The notes beneath the pieces were generated by a model. It was not told the DNA's origin. It saw only the letters and a list, made by a program, of their open reading frames with translations, and did no database searches. 64,000 nt of DNA from positions 40,150,044 through 40,214,043 of the forward strand of contig NC_072897.1 in NCBI RefSeq assembly GCF_027943255.1. The letters are read 5' to 3'. This DNA is from Anastrepha obliqua. Its lineage: Eukaryota > Arthropoda > Insecta > Diptera > Tephritidae. Made by a program: the position numbers and the translations under genes. Positions 1 to 10,086 of this stretch are shown here, in pieces (within the stretch, counting starts at the first letter, position 1; every line of letters starts with the position of its first letter).

Positions 1-520
1 CGTTGACGAGATACTATTTCAAATAAGCCCAAACGCAAAGTTTGTAGTGACGAATCAACATTTACCGACTACAAATAACGCATACCAAAACTCCAGCCTA
101 TCATTCGACAACTAACGGTCAAGTTGAACGAACGCACAGTACCATAATAGAACTCGCGAAAGTCTTAGCACATCAACACTGTTCGGCACCTGACGAACAG
201 ATATTTGGAGCAGTCCGACAATACAACAAAACAATCCATTCGGCAACCAACGAGAGACCCGAGGACGTGTTTTTCAATCAAAGGGGGTCTTCAACAAGCG
301 TCTTCAAAAAAAAACCAAGCGAGAGTTTTGCGATACAACAACCGCAATCGCAAACAGCTGAACTACGAGTACAAAGAAGGAGACGTCGTATATTCAAAGA
401 CGCATAGAAGGAGCAAAAACGTAAAAAAATACGCCAAACATATCGTCAAAAAAGACAACGGTGATACAATAACCACCAATAAAAGAGTTATTATACATAA
501 GGACAGTATCAGAGTAAAGG
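1..520 (+). pseudogene. U0: errantivirus integrase, C-terminal part (broken)
   Basis: This is the end of the pol integrase region, cut by the window edge. The first 300 bases keep fragments of the catalytic core in changing frames. From about 300 a basic open stretch (a 126-residue frame ending at 585) resembles the integrase C-terminal tail, with a GDVVYSKTHRR segment and alternating basic and valine/isoleucine blocks. The last residues of that frame become a hydrophobic stretch (TYVIIFILLFSNVLC) that looks like the start of env, so pol and env overlap or abut here. Two residues differ from the other units (336 A rather than C, and 544 T rather than C). Confidence 0.7.
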
Positions 521-1036
521 CATGTACATATGTAATAATATTTATCTTACTTTTCTCTAACGTACTTTGCGATAATATATTATAATAGATTTAGCCAATA
601 GGAAATATGTACTAGTAGAAGCAGATCCTGTTTACATTTATCAAGACGCAACCTTCTTGTGTCACATATCTAATTTCTCAAAAATAATCGTGCCATACGA
701 AAGAATAATGAAATCTGCATATAATTTAGAAACCAACCTGAAACTCAAATTTTAATGAACAAAATCGAAACCCTGAAAACTCAACTCATTCCAAATATTT
801 ACCATATAGACCAAAGATCACTTAACTTTCTTAGCTCCATGTTAAAATTTATCATTGTCACACCAGACCATGATGACCTCGTAGAAATCAAAACTACACT
901 TAATATGCTAATAGAAAATAATAATAAGCAAAGAACAATTAATTCACAGTTCGAGAGAATACTCGAAGCCCTCGATCCCAAAGCAATAACCAAAAACATT
1001 GTTATAGCAGAAGTTTATAATGAACTTCAATCAATA
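521..1036 (+). pseudogene. U0: errantivirus env, 5' part up to the LOA insertion
   Basis: A signal-peptide-like hydrophobic run (about 523-575) is followed by stops and a frame change, then an env-like ectodomain. A 95-residue open frame (755-1042) contains the TPDHDDL segment that is shared with the env of the second errantivirus in this window (TPDHDDF near 61597). The furin-type basic site seen in that second env (near 61539) is not preserved here. The frame is cut at 1036 by the LOA element and resumes at 4109. Errantivirus Env proteins belong to the baculovirus F-like fusion family; this copy cannot make one. Confidence 0.75.
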
Positions 1037-1061
1037 GGTTAGGTTAGGTTAGGTTAGGTTA
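1037..1061 (-). repeat. (GGTTA)5 3' tail of the LOA element, arthropod-telomere-like motif
   Basis: Five perfect GGTTA units on the plus strand (TAACC on the element's own strand) sit exactly between the left target duplication and the element body. The permutation TTAGG is the canonical insect telomere repeat. The tract has five units in U0, U1 (10087), U3 (28156) and U4 (37206) and six in U2 (19137). Confidence 0.9.
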
Positions 1062-1147
1062 TGGTGGTAGTCGGTCCATATGACCAACTCACTTAGACCT
1101 CACAGGTCCGTTGTGATACCACTGTACGACACGGGAACCTTGTTTAA

Positions 1148-1924
1148 TTATGTACTTTCATGAAACCATTTTGAGGCTCTTATGAAGCGCAGGATTGGTC
1201 TAATCCCCACGCCAGATAGTTCTGTAAGAGAATTGAGAAAGTGTTTACCTAGAAAACCTGCTCTGATTTTAGCTAAGGCTGGAGAATTGCAAAGGAAGTA
1301 CTCGTTCCTCCTCTTCATCTCTACAACTTCTACAATATTCATTGGAGAATACTCGTAGTCTCAAGGAATGCCTTCCAAATAGCCAGTGGCCGGTGACACA
1401 AGCCACGACCATCGAGATATCTTCTCTTGAGAGGCTAAGCAATTCCTTTGTCCTTTGCTTTTTTATTTGCGGCCATAGTAGCCTGGCTGTTACACATGTA
1501 TTTTCATCTTCCCATGACCTATTGGCCTCTTGGTTAATGTTGTTTTTATTATTAATTTACTCGTGGCCAAAGGCATTCCAATGGTACTTTTATCACGGAA
1601 CAGTTGAAGAGCAGTACCTTTTCTGGCTAGCTTATCAGCTCTAAAGTTTTCCTCAATATCTCTGTGTCCCGGAGGCCAAATAAGGCTGACCTTGAATACG
1701 ACGCTAATATCATTTAGGGCTGCTCGGAATTTCTGTGCAACATTTGATCTTAGTATAGAAGCATTCATTGATTTAATGGCCGCTTGACTATGCGAGGCGG
1801 TGGCCACATTTTCCCCTACGAGATTTAGTGTAGGCAAATTGATTAGCACTTCTAGCGCTTTGTTTGGGGTAGTCCTTAAAGCACCAGAGATGCATAAAAG
1901 AGCTGTTCTTTTGACCTTACTCAT
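1148..1924 (-). pseudogene. U0: LOA ORF2, RNase H and C-terminal zinc region
   Basis: Minus-strand reading begins with the end of the RT connection (1924), then an RNase H domain in which a SHSQAAIK segment stands where an Asp (SDSQAA) is expected; U4 still has the Asp. Further on, a PGHRDIEENFRADKLARKGT block matches the C-terminal RNase H signature (PGH..I..N..AD.LA). A frame change near 1490 leads to the tail at 1148-1342, which keeps a FLCNSPALAKIRAGFLG stretch typical of the cysteine/histidine end of LOA and R1 ORF2 proteins. The missing catalytic Asp and the broken frame make this inactive. Confidence 0.75.
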
Positions 1925-1944
1925 GATTTTAGCGTAACTCGCCT

Positions 1945-2940
1945 TTAGAGCAGATGACCACCATATATTAAGATTGGTCTAACTACCGAATTATATAGCC
2001 AATAAGTAACGGGAGGTGTTAACCCCCAGTTAATACCGACCGCTTTTTTGCTAGTATATAATGCAACCTTGGCCTTATTTATTCTTTCCTCAGTATTAGG
2101 TTTCCATGTGAGTTTCCTATATAATATGAGTCCTAAGTACTTGACATTCTCTCTCAAAGGAATGTCCACACCCTTAAAAACCAGCGGGGAGATTATAGGA
2201 AGCCTATGTTTCCTTGTGAAGAGAATTATTTCAGTTTTTGCGGGACTTATAGCGAGCCCCCTACTCTCAATCCAGCTCCTAAGCGTGGCCATGTTAGAGC
2301 GCAGAATGTCCATGAGGGTGTTAGGATAGCTGCCTTTAACACCCCCTCTCTCCGCCAAAATCCAGAGGAAAGGGGAGAGGACACCACCTTGAGGTGTGCC
2401 TCGGCAGACCTGTTTGCTTAGAGTAGTGCTGCCTAAATTTGCCGTTACCTTCTTTCTGACGAGTATTGCTTCTATCAGGGCAATAAAGTGTGGTTCCACT
2501 CCAATGTTTTCTAAAGCATCTACGATAGCGCTCGCCTTTATATTGTTGAAAACGCCTTCTATATATACGGAGGCAACCATGGCAAACTCTTTATCTGATA
2601 AACATTTTTTCAGCAAACCCGACAAGCGAGTGTAAGGCGGTTTCTGTAGATTTCCCCTTAGTGTAGGCATGCTGCGCCGAGGAGAACTTATTTTTTGGTA
2701 TAGCGCTCCGTATGTACTCGTCCACTATCCTCTCTAGAATTTTGAGGAGGAAAGACTTAAGACTAACTGGTCAGAAGTTTTTGGGGTTAGTGTGTGAGGA
2801 CCTGTCTGCCTTGGGTATGAAAAAGACTTTTGTCTCTCTCCATCCTAGCGGAATGTAGCCCATGTTTAGACAACTTCTAATGATAATTTTAATAAACGGG
2901 GAGGCAATATTCTTGGAGTTCTATGGTATTTTTGTAGCTA
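1945..2940 (-). pseudogene. U0: LOA ORF2, reverse transcriptase lacking its catalytic motif
   Basis: The 5' RT fingers (2670-2940) are readable with a TGA interrupting the first conserved block near 2768. A 241-residue frame (1945-2670) carries RT motif A as SVYIEGVFNNI, where the usual catalytic Asp is Tyr, and motif B as GTPQGGVLSPFLW. Motif C (YADD) should follow within about 40 residues, but the sequence jumps from the motif B region directly to the LRSWIESRGL block, so an internal deletion removed it. The palm end (KTEIILFTRK, NVKYLGLIL) is intact. Both metal-binding positions are lost, so the protein could not polymerise DNA. Confidence 0.8.
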
Positions 2941-3896
2941 GGTTTGTTGCTTGGTTCACCAAGGTGGTTTAGACTTTCCTCTGGGCCTGACAGGCGGCTA
3001 CTAAAGAGATATTCATTGCTTTTTTTTACCTGATTAAACAATTTATCCAGCTTCCCACATGTAGTGGGGTCTTTGGGGGCTATCTTTGGCAGTAAAGTTT
3101 TTAGTTCATTATTGTAAACTCCCCAGTCGGTTTTTCGTATACATATTTCTAAACTTACCGACTTGAGGGGATCTAATGTCGATTTCAAATTCGATGTATC
3201 GATGGTCTGACAACGAATTTTCGTTTGAAACGCGCCATCTCTTAACGTAGTTGGAAAACATGTCGGAAGCCAGGGTGATATCCAGGACTTCCTCTCTATT
3301 CATTGTCACAAAGATCGGCTCTGAGCCTAAATTCAACACACTAATTTTGCTTTCTAGAATAAAGTCAAGTAAAAACTCACCTCTAGCGTTAGTGTCGCTA
3401 CTCCCCCACAGGGTGTTATGTGCATATGCGTCGCAGGAGACAACCAGGTGTTTCTTCTTCAGAGCTGCCTCTTTCACGAGCACCCGAACCTCTTCCTGAA
3501 TATATTGATATTATTTCTAGCTAAAATGCAGCTGCGGATCTTACCTGTGTTTTGTACAGTAATGAGTTTGAATCTCTTCCCTCCGAGTTCACAGATTTTG
3601 TTGCCGCATATCCATGGCTCTTGAATGAGGGCTACGTCAAGTCCACCGGCAGCCAAGCGGACGGAAAGGTGTGCGGACGCAAGCTTAGAATGGTGTAGAT
3701 AAATTGGGATCAGCTTTATATGAATCTGTCCGTTTCGTCTCCACCATCGTGACATCAACGTCCTCCTCCGTTGTCCCTCGTTGCCTCCTTCAGTACTCGT
3801 ACTGAGATCAGCCCTATCGCGCAAGCCCCCTCTGTCTCCTATTAATGGCGGTCTTATCACTACCTCGCTTGCAGCTATGGCAGCAGTCGGGTTCAC
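2941..3896 (-). pseudogene. U0: LOA ORF2, APE-type endonuclease (broken)
   Basis: Two minus-strand frames (3474-3896 and 3109-3483) overlap with a frameshift. The first ends a basic N-terminal segment and enters the endonuclease (KLASAHLSVRLA, ALIQEPWI). The second holds the middle and end, including CDAYAHNTLWGSSDTNARGE and the SDHR block with the catalytic His of APE-like endonucleases. A stretch between them is missing. A third frame (2889-3188) covers the linker to RT. In target-primed reverse transcription this domain nicks the target DNA. Confidence 0.78.
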
Positions 3897-4108
3897 CTTC
3901 GTTGGTTTTTTGGGAGGACCGTCCTCCTTCTAAGATATATATGTATTATAATAAAATTTTCTCCATTTTTGGTCCCCAGTGAACTCGTTCATTACTGGAA
4001 TGTACCTAAACAAACCCACTGCCATCCAATGATAAAGCCTGATTAATGATTCGACTAAGCCTCCGCACCACGACTAGGTGCCTACCTCGCGGAGAACTTC
4101 AATCAATA

Positions 4109-4926
4109 ACTCTATAAATTTTGCAAAAACTACTCATTTATATTCTGGCACGTTAAATTTGAAAGATGTATACGATTTAGTAAAACGGAATCTTCCAATA
4201 ATTAATATATTAGAATATGCCGATATGCATATATGTTACCTACAAGAAACAATTATAACAATATACTCGTACAAATATCCTATCCTCGAAACTAAATGTA
4301 GCCTATTTAATGTATATCCTCTAGCACATAAGCATGGTAAAATTAATTTAGACCCTAAAATCGCATCATGTAACGATTATCAAAGGATAACTAAATGTAA
4401 AAACTATATGAATAACTTTATTTGTAAATCAGAACCCTCAGACAATTGTACTATAAAAATATTTAAAAAAAACTCAGCACCATGCGGAACAATAAATCAA
4501 AATAATGCTCCACTCCACATTTTAGAGAATGGATATATTTTGACAGATTACGAGCACACTTGGAACAAAATCCATATCTCCGGCCCTAAATTGATGCATT
4601 TTAATGAATCCACAAACATCGATAATATCACATATTACAATCATCAACTACAGCTCAGGGAAATCATACACAACCAAAATAACGAAAAACTTGAAGTACC
4701 CCGCATCCTTTCCTCAAGTTCGATATACAAATTCAGCAATATACAAAAACTCTCAACATTTTTGATACCTATTGAAGAAAATCCTGTACAGTTTACGTTC
4801 TTCATCGTAATGGGATTCTTTACCTTGGTAGTTATCACTAACGGTATGGTACAGCTCTGGCGATACTACGAAAATAGAAGAATGCTTAACAGACAAAGGC
4901 AAATTGAAGAATTATATGAAATCTAA
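4109..4926 (+). pseudogene. U0: errantivirus env, 3' part with membrane anchor
   Basis: A single open frame of about 270 residues follows the right target duplication. It has several cysteines spaced like an Env ectodomain, N-glycosylation-type sites (for example NCT and NES), a long hydrophobic anchor near the C-terminus (FTFFIVMGFFTLVVITNG, around residues 238-260) and a short basic cytoplasmic tail ending in ELYEI. It continues the frame cut at 1036. Open in U0, U1 and U2; U3 and U4 share a premature TAA. The first 15 residues of the apparent frame from 4078 are LOA and target-duplication sequence, not env. Confidence 0.82.
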
Positions 4927-4982
4927 ATGACCCGTCTTCAAAAGCAACTTGTAGCAACACCATTGCTAGGACGCTACGTCTT

Positions 4983-4994
4983 AAGAAGGAGGGG
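4983..4994 (+). promoter_or_regulatory. Polypurine tract before the LTR
   Basis: AAGAAGGAGGGG lies immediately 5' of the LTR start AGTTAACG. A purine run at this position primes plus-strand DNA synthesis in LTR retroelements. The same tract precedes every LTR in the array. Confidence 0.8.
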
Positions 4995-5369
4995 AGTTAA
5001 CGACATGGCCTCACTCTCTGCATTTCTAAACACTTCAGTTCATGGTCAACAGACATGCATTATCAAGTAAACAACATTAAGACAATAGGACTTGTTTTCA
5101 CATGCATTATCATGAACTGCAACAATAGAAATTCGGTATCACCAAAACAAACCATAAACATTCAAATAGTTATCTACAAGTAAAAGTAAACAATACACAA
5201 TCAGCAACGAATTATCTCAATGGGATAACAACCGCCGCATTTAAATAGTAAATATCAGTAAGATTTATGTAACAAGTTAGTCTTAAGAATATCGGAAATA
5301 AACACCCACCTCGGCGTTAAAATATAAGAAGATATTCTTTTTTCTCATATCGTGAAAACGATATTAGCT
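4995..5369 (+). repeat. LTR 1 of the array (start of U1)
   Basis: A 375-bp LTR starts AGTTAAC after the polypurine tract and ends ATTAGCT here (ATTAACT in LTR 2 and LTR 5), matching the AGTTA...TAACT ends usual for errantiviruses. It contains a TATA-like ATTTAAATA at about 5239 and an AATAAA polyadenylation signal at 5297. It separates U0 env from U1 leader and is the only LTR between them, so adjacent units share it. Ends were fixed by comparison with the terminal LTR 5, where unrelated DNA begins directly after TAACT. Confidence 0.85.
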
Positions 5370-5371
5370 GT

Positions 5372-5389
5372 TGGCTCGTCCGTTCATTC
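5372..5389 (+). promoter_or_regulatory. Putative primer-binding site
   Basis: TGGCTCGTCCG begins two bases after the LTR end. It starts with the TGG expected to pair with a tRNA CCA end; I cannot name the tRNA. The rest of the leader to 5595 (226 bp) is non-coding. Confidence 0.4.
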
Positions 5390-5595
5390 TTGAACAAGCC
5401 ATATCCTGCATTACAGAACAAAAATAAAAAATTCCCCGTTCCTAAAGAAGGAAAAAATTGGATTCCTGAAAAATCGGAATAATTATCCCTTAGAGCAACG
5501 TGATAAGCAATACGAACAGCACATCCTGAAAAAAAGACATCACACTGGAATCGCAAAGAAAGCGACAAGCAATCTTCAATTAATCACGTTTATCA

Positions 5596-6680
5596 TTGGA
5601 CATAGACTCCGAAATGACTGCACAGGAAATCGCTAATCTAAGGGCACAAATCGCTGCTCGGACCACAGGACTCACTGAAACTAAACATAGATTGAGTTCT
5701 ATCGCAACTTCTAACATCACATCACCAATCAATACCAGGACTGTACACCACATATCACCAATGAGTCACAAACTAACCTAGAAATTTTCAAAACGTGACC
5801 CATATTCACAGGCAATAAGAACCAATATCGTTCATGGAGAAAACGTGCCTGGGCACACATGGAAAATGTAAAGAATTACTCTACTACACCCACTTACTAC
5901 ACGGCACTCTCTATTATACATTCGAAAATTTTAAGAGAGGCGGCCGACATTTGAATTAACCACGACACCAAATTCCATTTTTATGATATAATAGACCATC
6001 TCGATTACACTTACGCGGACCAGAGACCACTGCATGTGTTGCTCAAAGAAATGAAGAGAATAAGGCAGGGAAAAAGAACCTTGGCAGAATTCCATTGCGA
6101 AGTCAGTAAGGGACTTAATCTTGCACTCAATAAAGTTGAGAGGGATAGCTCAGGAAATACATCACCTATGAAAGAGTATGCGAACAAGAAAGCTGTAAGG
6201 GCATTCATTCTTTGTCTGAACAGCAAATATACCGGCGACACCCTATATAGCCACAATCCAAATGACTTAGAAACCGCTTACGCTATCGCAAGTACGATAT
6301 ACCACGATAGCGTGAACTCACAATTCGACGTTCCGTAATATAATCAGCACAGATAATATAATAGTACATTGCAGTATCAAAACCAAGGCAGAAGATATTA
6401 TGAGATACCACAAAGGTACTGACCCAACGTACAGGTGCAATGCAACTAAACTTCACCCAGGCAACAGCTCGAACCAATGGACGTAGATCCATCCCAACAA
6501 AACAGCTATGACCGCCAAATGCAAGGATTAGCTCCAAATAATCCATTTCGAGGAGATTCTCAAAAAAGAGACCGAAATCCTTCATCTCGTAACTACAACA
6601 CACAACAGAAGGTGCAACGTGTGAATCAAACACGCGAAGAAAAAATGCAATCGCTTGCAGCAGAATACGGAAATGATTAA
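5596..6680 (+). pseudogene. U1: errantivirus gag (broken)
   Basis: The frame opens with TTG GAC ATA GAC, likely a lost ATG; the first in-frame ATG is at 5614. An N-terminal helical segment ends at a TAG near 5779. A capsid-like block with stops follows: a YRSWRKRAWAHM segment near 5830, then an open stretch 6036-6338 (LAEFHCEVSKGLN, AVRAFILCLN) resembling the Gag domain in which an RxFxxGL-type motif is found. After further stops comes a Gln/Asn-rich tail at 6477-6680 containing MDVDPSQQN. The errantivirus in region 3 has the same order, including the proline-rich tail with EPMDID. No zinc knuckle is visible, as in other errantivirus Gag proteins. Confidence 0.72.
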
Positions 6681-6734
6681 TATGAAACAGGCAGTGTTTT
6701 TTTAAGGCGCATAAACGATTTGCGTGTCTGCAAC

Positions 6735-7239
6735 GCCACTGCAGGGATACAGGCAAACTAATTAACATCCTGATCGACACTGGAGCAACCAACAAGTATA
6801 TAAGTACAAAATGTAACTTCGGTGAGTCTATTTCCATAAAACCTGTAAAAGTGGAAACCCTTCACGGTTATTCAATAACAAAATCAAAAAAATTGCAACA
6901 CTATTAGAACATAATATCACATTTTTTGAAACAGATGCATAAGAAGAATTTTATATGCTTCTGGGGGAACAGGGACTTAGAAAAATAAAAGCAGAGATCG
7001 ACCTTTTCGAGTACAAGCTCAGTTATAAGTATAGGGCCAGGAAAGAAAGTGAATCTGTACCAAAAATAAATTATACAGTTAATAGTGAAAAGTATTATAT
7101 ATTGCAGAAATTGAAAAACGTATGCAAAAAAAATGAAGTCACAAACAAAGTGCTACCTTATATATTACTATCGCGATACAAGCTACCATTAGAACGAAAT
7201 CCGAAGATTCTATTTGAACCAAGCAATATCCGTACCCTA
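6735..7239 (+). pseudogene. U1: pol protease and protease-RT linker (broken)
   Basis: LINILIDTGATNKYI contains the aspartic protease active-site triad DTGA (6776-6787). A stop near 6955 ends the block, and a 109-residue frame (6955-7284) that begins LLGEQGLRKIKAEIDLF is the linker leading to RT. Retroviral-type protease acts as a dimer to process Gag-Pol; here the frame is interrupted before RT. Confidence 0.75.
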
Positions 7240-8580
7240 TGTCGGATAATGACTTCATTAGCACAGAAATCAAGAAACTTTTAAAAAATGAAATAATTCA
7301 ACCAAGCAAAAGTTCGTACAACTCTCCCATTTGGACAGTCGCTAAAAAAGGTACCGATGAACAAGGGAAGCCTAAGCGCAGAATGGTCACAGACTTTCAG
7401 TAGCTAAACACTCAAAATATCACAGATAGATACCCCATACCTGATGTGACTATGACTATATAGAGTTTTGGTATTGCAAAAGTATTTACAAAGTTAGATT
7501 TAGAATCAGGCTTCCATCAGATTCTTATTTATGAGTCCGACAGGGAAAAAACTGCCTTTAGTGTAAATGGAGCCATATAGGAAATTCTTCGCATCCCTTT
7601 CGGTCTGAAAAATTCTCCTTCTTTTTTCAAAGATGCGTAGACTATATCCTTAGACCATATATCGGCAAGTTGGATTACGTTTATAAAGATGGTGTTCTCA
7701 TTTATTCTTCTTCTCCTGAAGAACATATCGAACACATTCGCATAATTATAAATGTGCTTCACCAAGCCTACATGAAGATATCTAATGAGAATTCTCACTT
7801 TTTCTAAGACTCTGTGGAATACTTAGGTCACATAATTAAATACAACAGGATCACAGAAGACCCTACAAAAATACAAGCTATTAAAGATTTTCGTATTCCC
7901 ATAACACTGAAGGAACTCAGATCTTTCCTATGCCTCGCTAGTTATTATAGGAAATTCATACAGAATTTTGCAGCCATTGTCAAACCACTCACTACATTCC
8001 TCAGAGGAGAAAACGGTGGCATATCCAAAAATCAAAGCGCAATAATAAAAATCACCTTAGACGAACCTGAACTAGAAGCGCTGAAAAAAATTAAAGTGGA
8101 ACTGCTAGCTCAGGTTGAACTCTTTCAACCCAATTTTAATAAACCCTACGAATTAACCACAGATGCTAGCAATTACGCTATAGGAGCTGTATTATCGCAA
8201 AACCGGAAACCCATATCATTTATTTCGCGAACACTTAGCCAACCAGAACAGAATTACTCCACGAATGAAAAAGAGTTACTCGCAATTGTTTGGTCACTAC
8301 AGAAACTACGTAACTACTTGTATGGTATATTTGATTTAACAAATTACACTGTTCACCAATCTTTAATCTTCTCCATATCAGAAAAAAAATCCAATACAAA
8401 ATAAAGAGATGGAAAAATTTCATTGAAGAATACGGTGCAAAACTTGTTTACAAACCCGGACATCAGAACGTTGTTGCTGATGCACTTTCCCGCCAGCTAA
8501 TAAACACTTTACATTCTGATAACTCCCAACATTCAGCACAAAGTTCCCCAACACAAAAACTCAAACGCGTAAAGCAATCG
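7240..8580 (+). pseudogene. U1: pol reverse transcriptase and RNase H (broken)
   Basis: RT fingers and palm blocks are recognisable: SSYNSPIWTVAKKG, KVFTKLDLESGFHQI (motif A Asp present) and IPFGLKNSPSFF (motif B). TAG stops at 7401, 7461, 7578 and 7638, a frameshift between 7640 and 7682 and a TAA at 7805 break it. The catalytic motif C reads YKDG at 7682-7693 in place of Y-X-D-D. From 7814 a 196-residue frame covers the RT connection (EYLGHII, YYRKFI) and RNase H with ELTTDASNYAIGAVLSQ and NEKELLAIVW. The RNase H end (KPGHQNVVADALSR, about 8453-8500) is in another frame. These defects recur in all units. Confidence 0.85.
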
Positions 8581-9570
8581 TTAATCAAATTGTTATAAAA
8601 CAGTAAGACCAGAACCTCGTCGAAATATCCTCACAAAATATATTTTCTAACAGCCAGCATACGCTTTTTTTAACACCAAAACTGAATTGCTAGACAGACT
8701 ATAAAATATAATTAAACCAAAGGTAACTAATAAATCATATAGGACACACTCAAACGTGCTCACAGAAACTACAAAAATAACGCACGGGAAATTTCGATCG
8801 GACACTACTGGCCAATCATGCGTGACGTTTGTAAACACGAAGTACAGGACTGCAAAATTTGCCTCACAAATAAGTATGAACGCCGGCCAAATAAACAACC
8901 AATAGGTTCAGCACCAATGCCGAACAAGGTAGACGAATACATACACTTAAGCTGATTTTTTATGATATATATTTACATTAGTTCAACCGACAAATACTCA
9001 AAATTCTGCCATTTGAGAAAAATACCATCAAAAAAGGACATATATAAATACGTTGACGAGATACTATTTCAAATAAGCCCAAACGCAAAGTTTGTAGTGA
9101 CGAATCAACATTTACCGACTACAAATAACGCATACCAAAACTCCAGCCTATCATTCGACAACTAACGGTCAAGTTGAACGAACGCACAGTACCATAATAG
9201 AACTCGCGAAAGTCTTAGCACATCAACACTGTTCGGCACCTGACGAACAGATATTTGGAGCAGTCCGACAATACAACAAAACAATCCATTCGGCAACCAA
9301 CGAGAGACCCGAGGACGTGTTTTTCAATCAAAGGGGGTCTTCAACAAGCGTCTTCAAAAAAAAACCAAGCGAGAGTTTTGCGATACCACAACCGCAATCG
9401 CAAACAGCTGAACTACGAGTACAAAGAAGGAGACGTCGTATATTCAAAGACGCATAGAAGGAGCAAAAACGTAAAAAAATACGCCAAACATATCGTCAAA
9501 AAAGACAACGGTGATACAATAACCACCAATAAAAGAGTTATTATACATAAGGACAGTATCAGAGTAAAGG
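8581..9570 (+). pseudogene. U1: pol integrase (broken)
   Basis: In shifting frames: an HHCC-type zinc segment (CKHEVQDCKIC near 8830-8862), a core beginning ISSTDKYSKFC (8962-9165) and, after a stop at 9163, the rest of the core (QVERTHSTIIELAKVL near 9170-9220), then the basic C-terminal part shared with the 9255-9635 frame. Integrase inserts the reverse-transcribed DNA. The core lacks an uninterrupted frame and the segment where the second acidic residue is expected reads VVTNQH. Confidence 0.78.
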
Positions 9571-10086
9571 CATGTACATATGTAATAATATTTACCTTAC
9601 TTTTCTCTAACGTACTTTGCGATAATATATTATAATAGATTTAGCCAATAGGAAATATGTACTAGTAGAAGCAGATCCTGTTTACATTTATCAAGACGCA
9701 ACCTTCTTGTGTCACATATCTAATTTCTCAAAAATAATCGTGCCATACGAAAGAATAATGAAATCTGCATATAATTTAGAAACCAACCTGAAACTCAAAT
9801 TTTAATGAACAAAATCGAAACCCTGAAAACTCAACTCATTCCAAATATTTACCATATAGACCAAAGATCACTTAACTTTCTTAGCTCCATGTTAAAATTT
9901 ATCATTGTCACACCAGACCATGATGACCTCGTAGAAATCAAAACTACACTTAATATGCTAATAGAAAATAATAATAAGCAAAGAACAATTAATTCACAGT
10001 TCGAGAGAATACTCGAAGCCCTCGATCCCAAAGCAATAACCAAAAACATTGTTATAGCAGAAGTTTATAATGAACTTCAATCAATA
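9571..10086 (+). pseudogene. U1: env, 5' part up to the LOA insertion
   Basis: Same structure as the U0 copy; the signal-like segment reads IIFTLLF (Thr instead of Ile). Left target duplication of the LOA element is 10072-10086. Confidence 0.75.

Larger units (their letters stand above)
1037..4093 (-). mobile_element. U0: LOA-clade non-LTR retrotransposon inserted in env
   Basis: This is a 3057-bp minus-strand element. Its insertion duplicated the 15-bp target gaacttcaatcaata, present at 1022-1036 and 4094-4108 with no mismatch. It reads, from its 5' end at 4093: short leader, endonuclease, reverse transcriptase, RNase H and a C-terminal cysteine motif, ending at 1037 in a (TAACC)5 tail (minus-strand reading). 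The combination of APE-type endonuclease, RT, RNase H and a microsatellite 3' tail is what led me to LOA rather than R1 or Jockey. ORF1 is essentially absent and ORF2 has several internal deletions, so the copy is incapable of transposition. A 15-bp perfect hairpin, GGAGGACCGTCCTCC, lies at about 3923-3937. Confidence 0.85.

Noticed and set aside
1037..1061. A chromosome end or interstitial telomere made of TTAGG
   Set aside because: Only five or six units, always exactly at the LOA 3' junction and inside a target duplication; it is the element's tail.
1342..2635. Several plus-strand open frames of 70-100 codons across the LOA element
   Set aside because: They are antisense to the RT and RNase H remnants and show no motif.
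3923..3937. GGAGGACCGTCCTCC hairpin as a terminator
   Set aside because: A short palindrome in a eukaryotic LOA leader with no T tract function implied.
5317..5568. Minus-strand 83-codon frame over LTR end and leader
   Set aside because: Covers the primer site and leader; no motif, no independent support.
6283..6837. A 184-codon minus-strand frame repeated in each unit
   Set aside because: It is antisense to gag tail and protease, which have recognisable motifs; no similarity seen.
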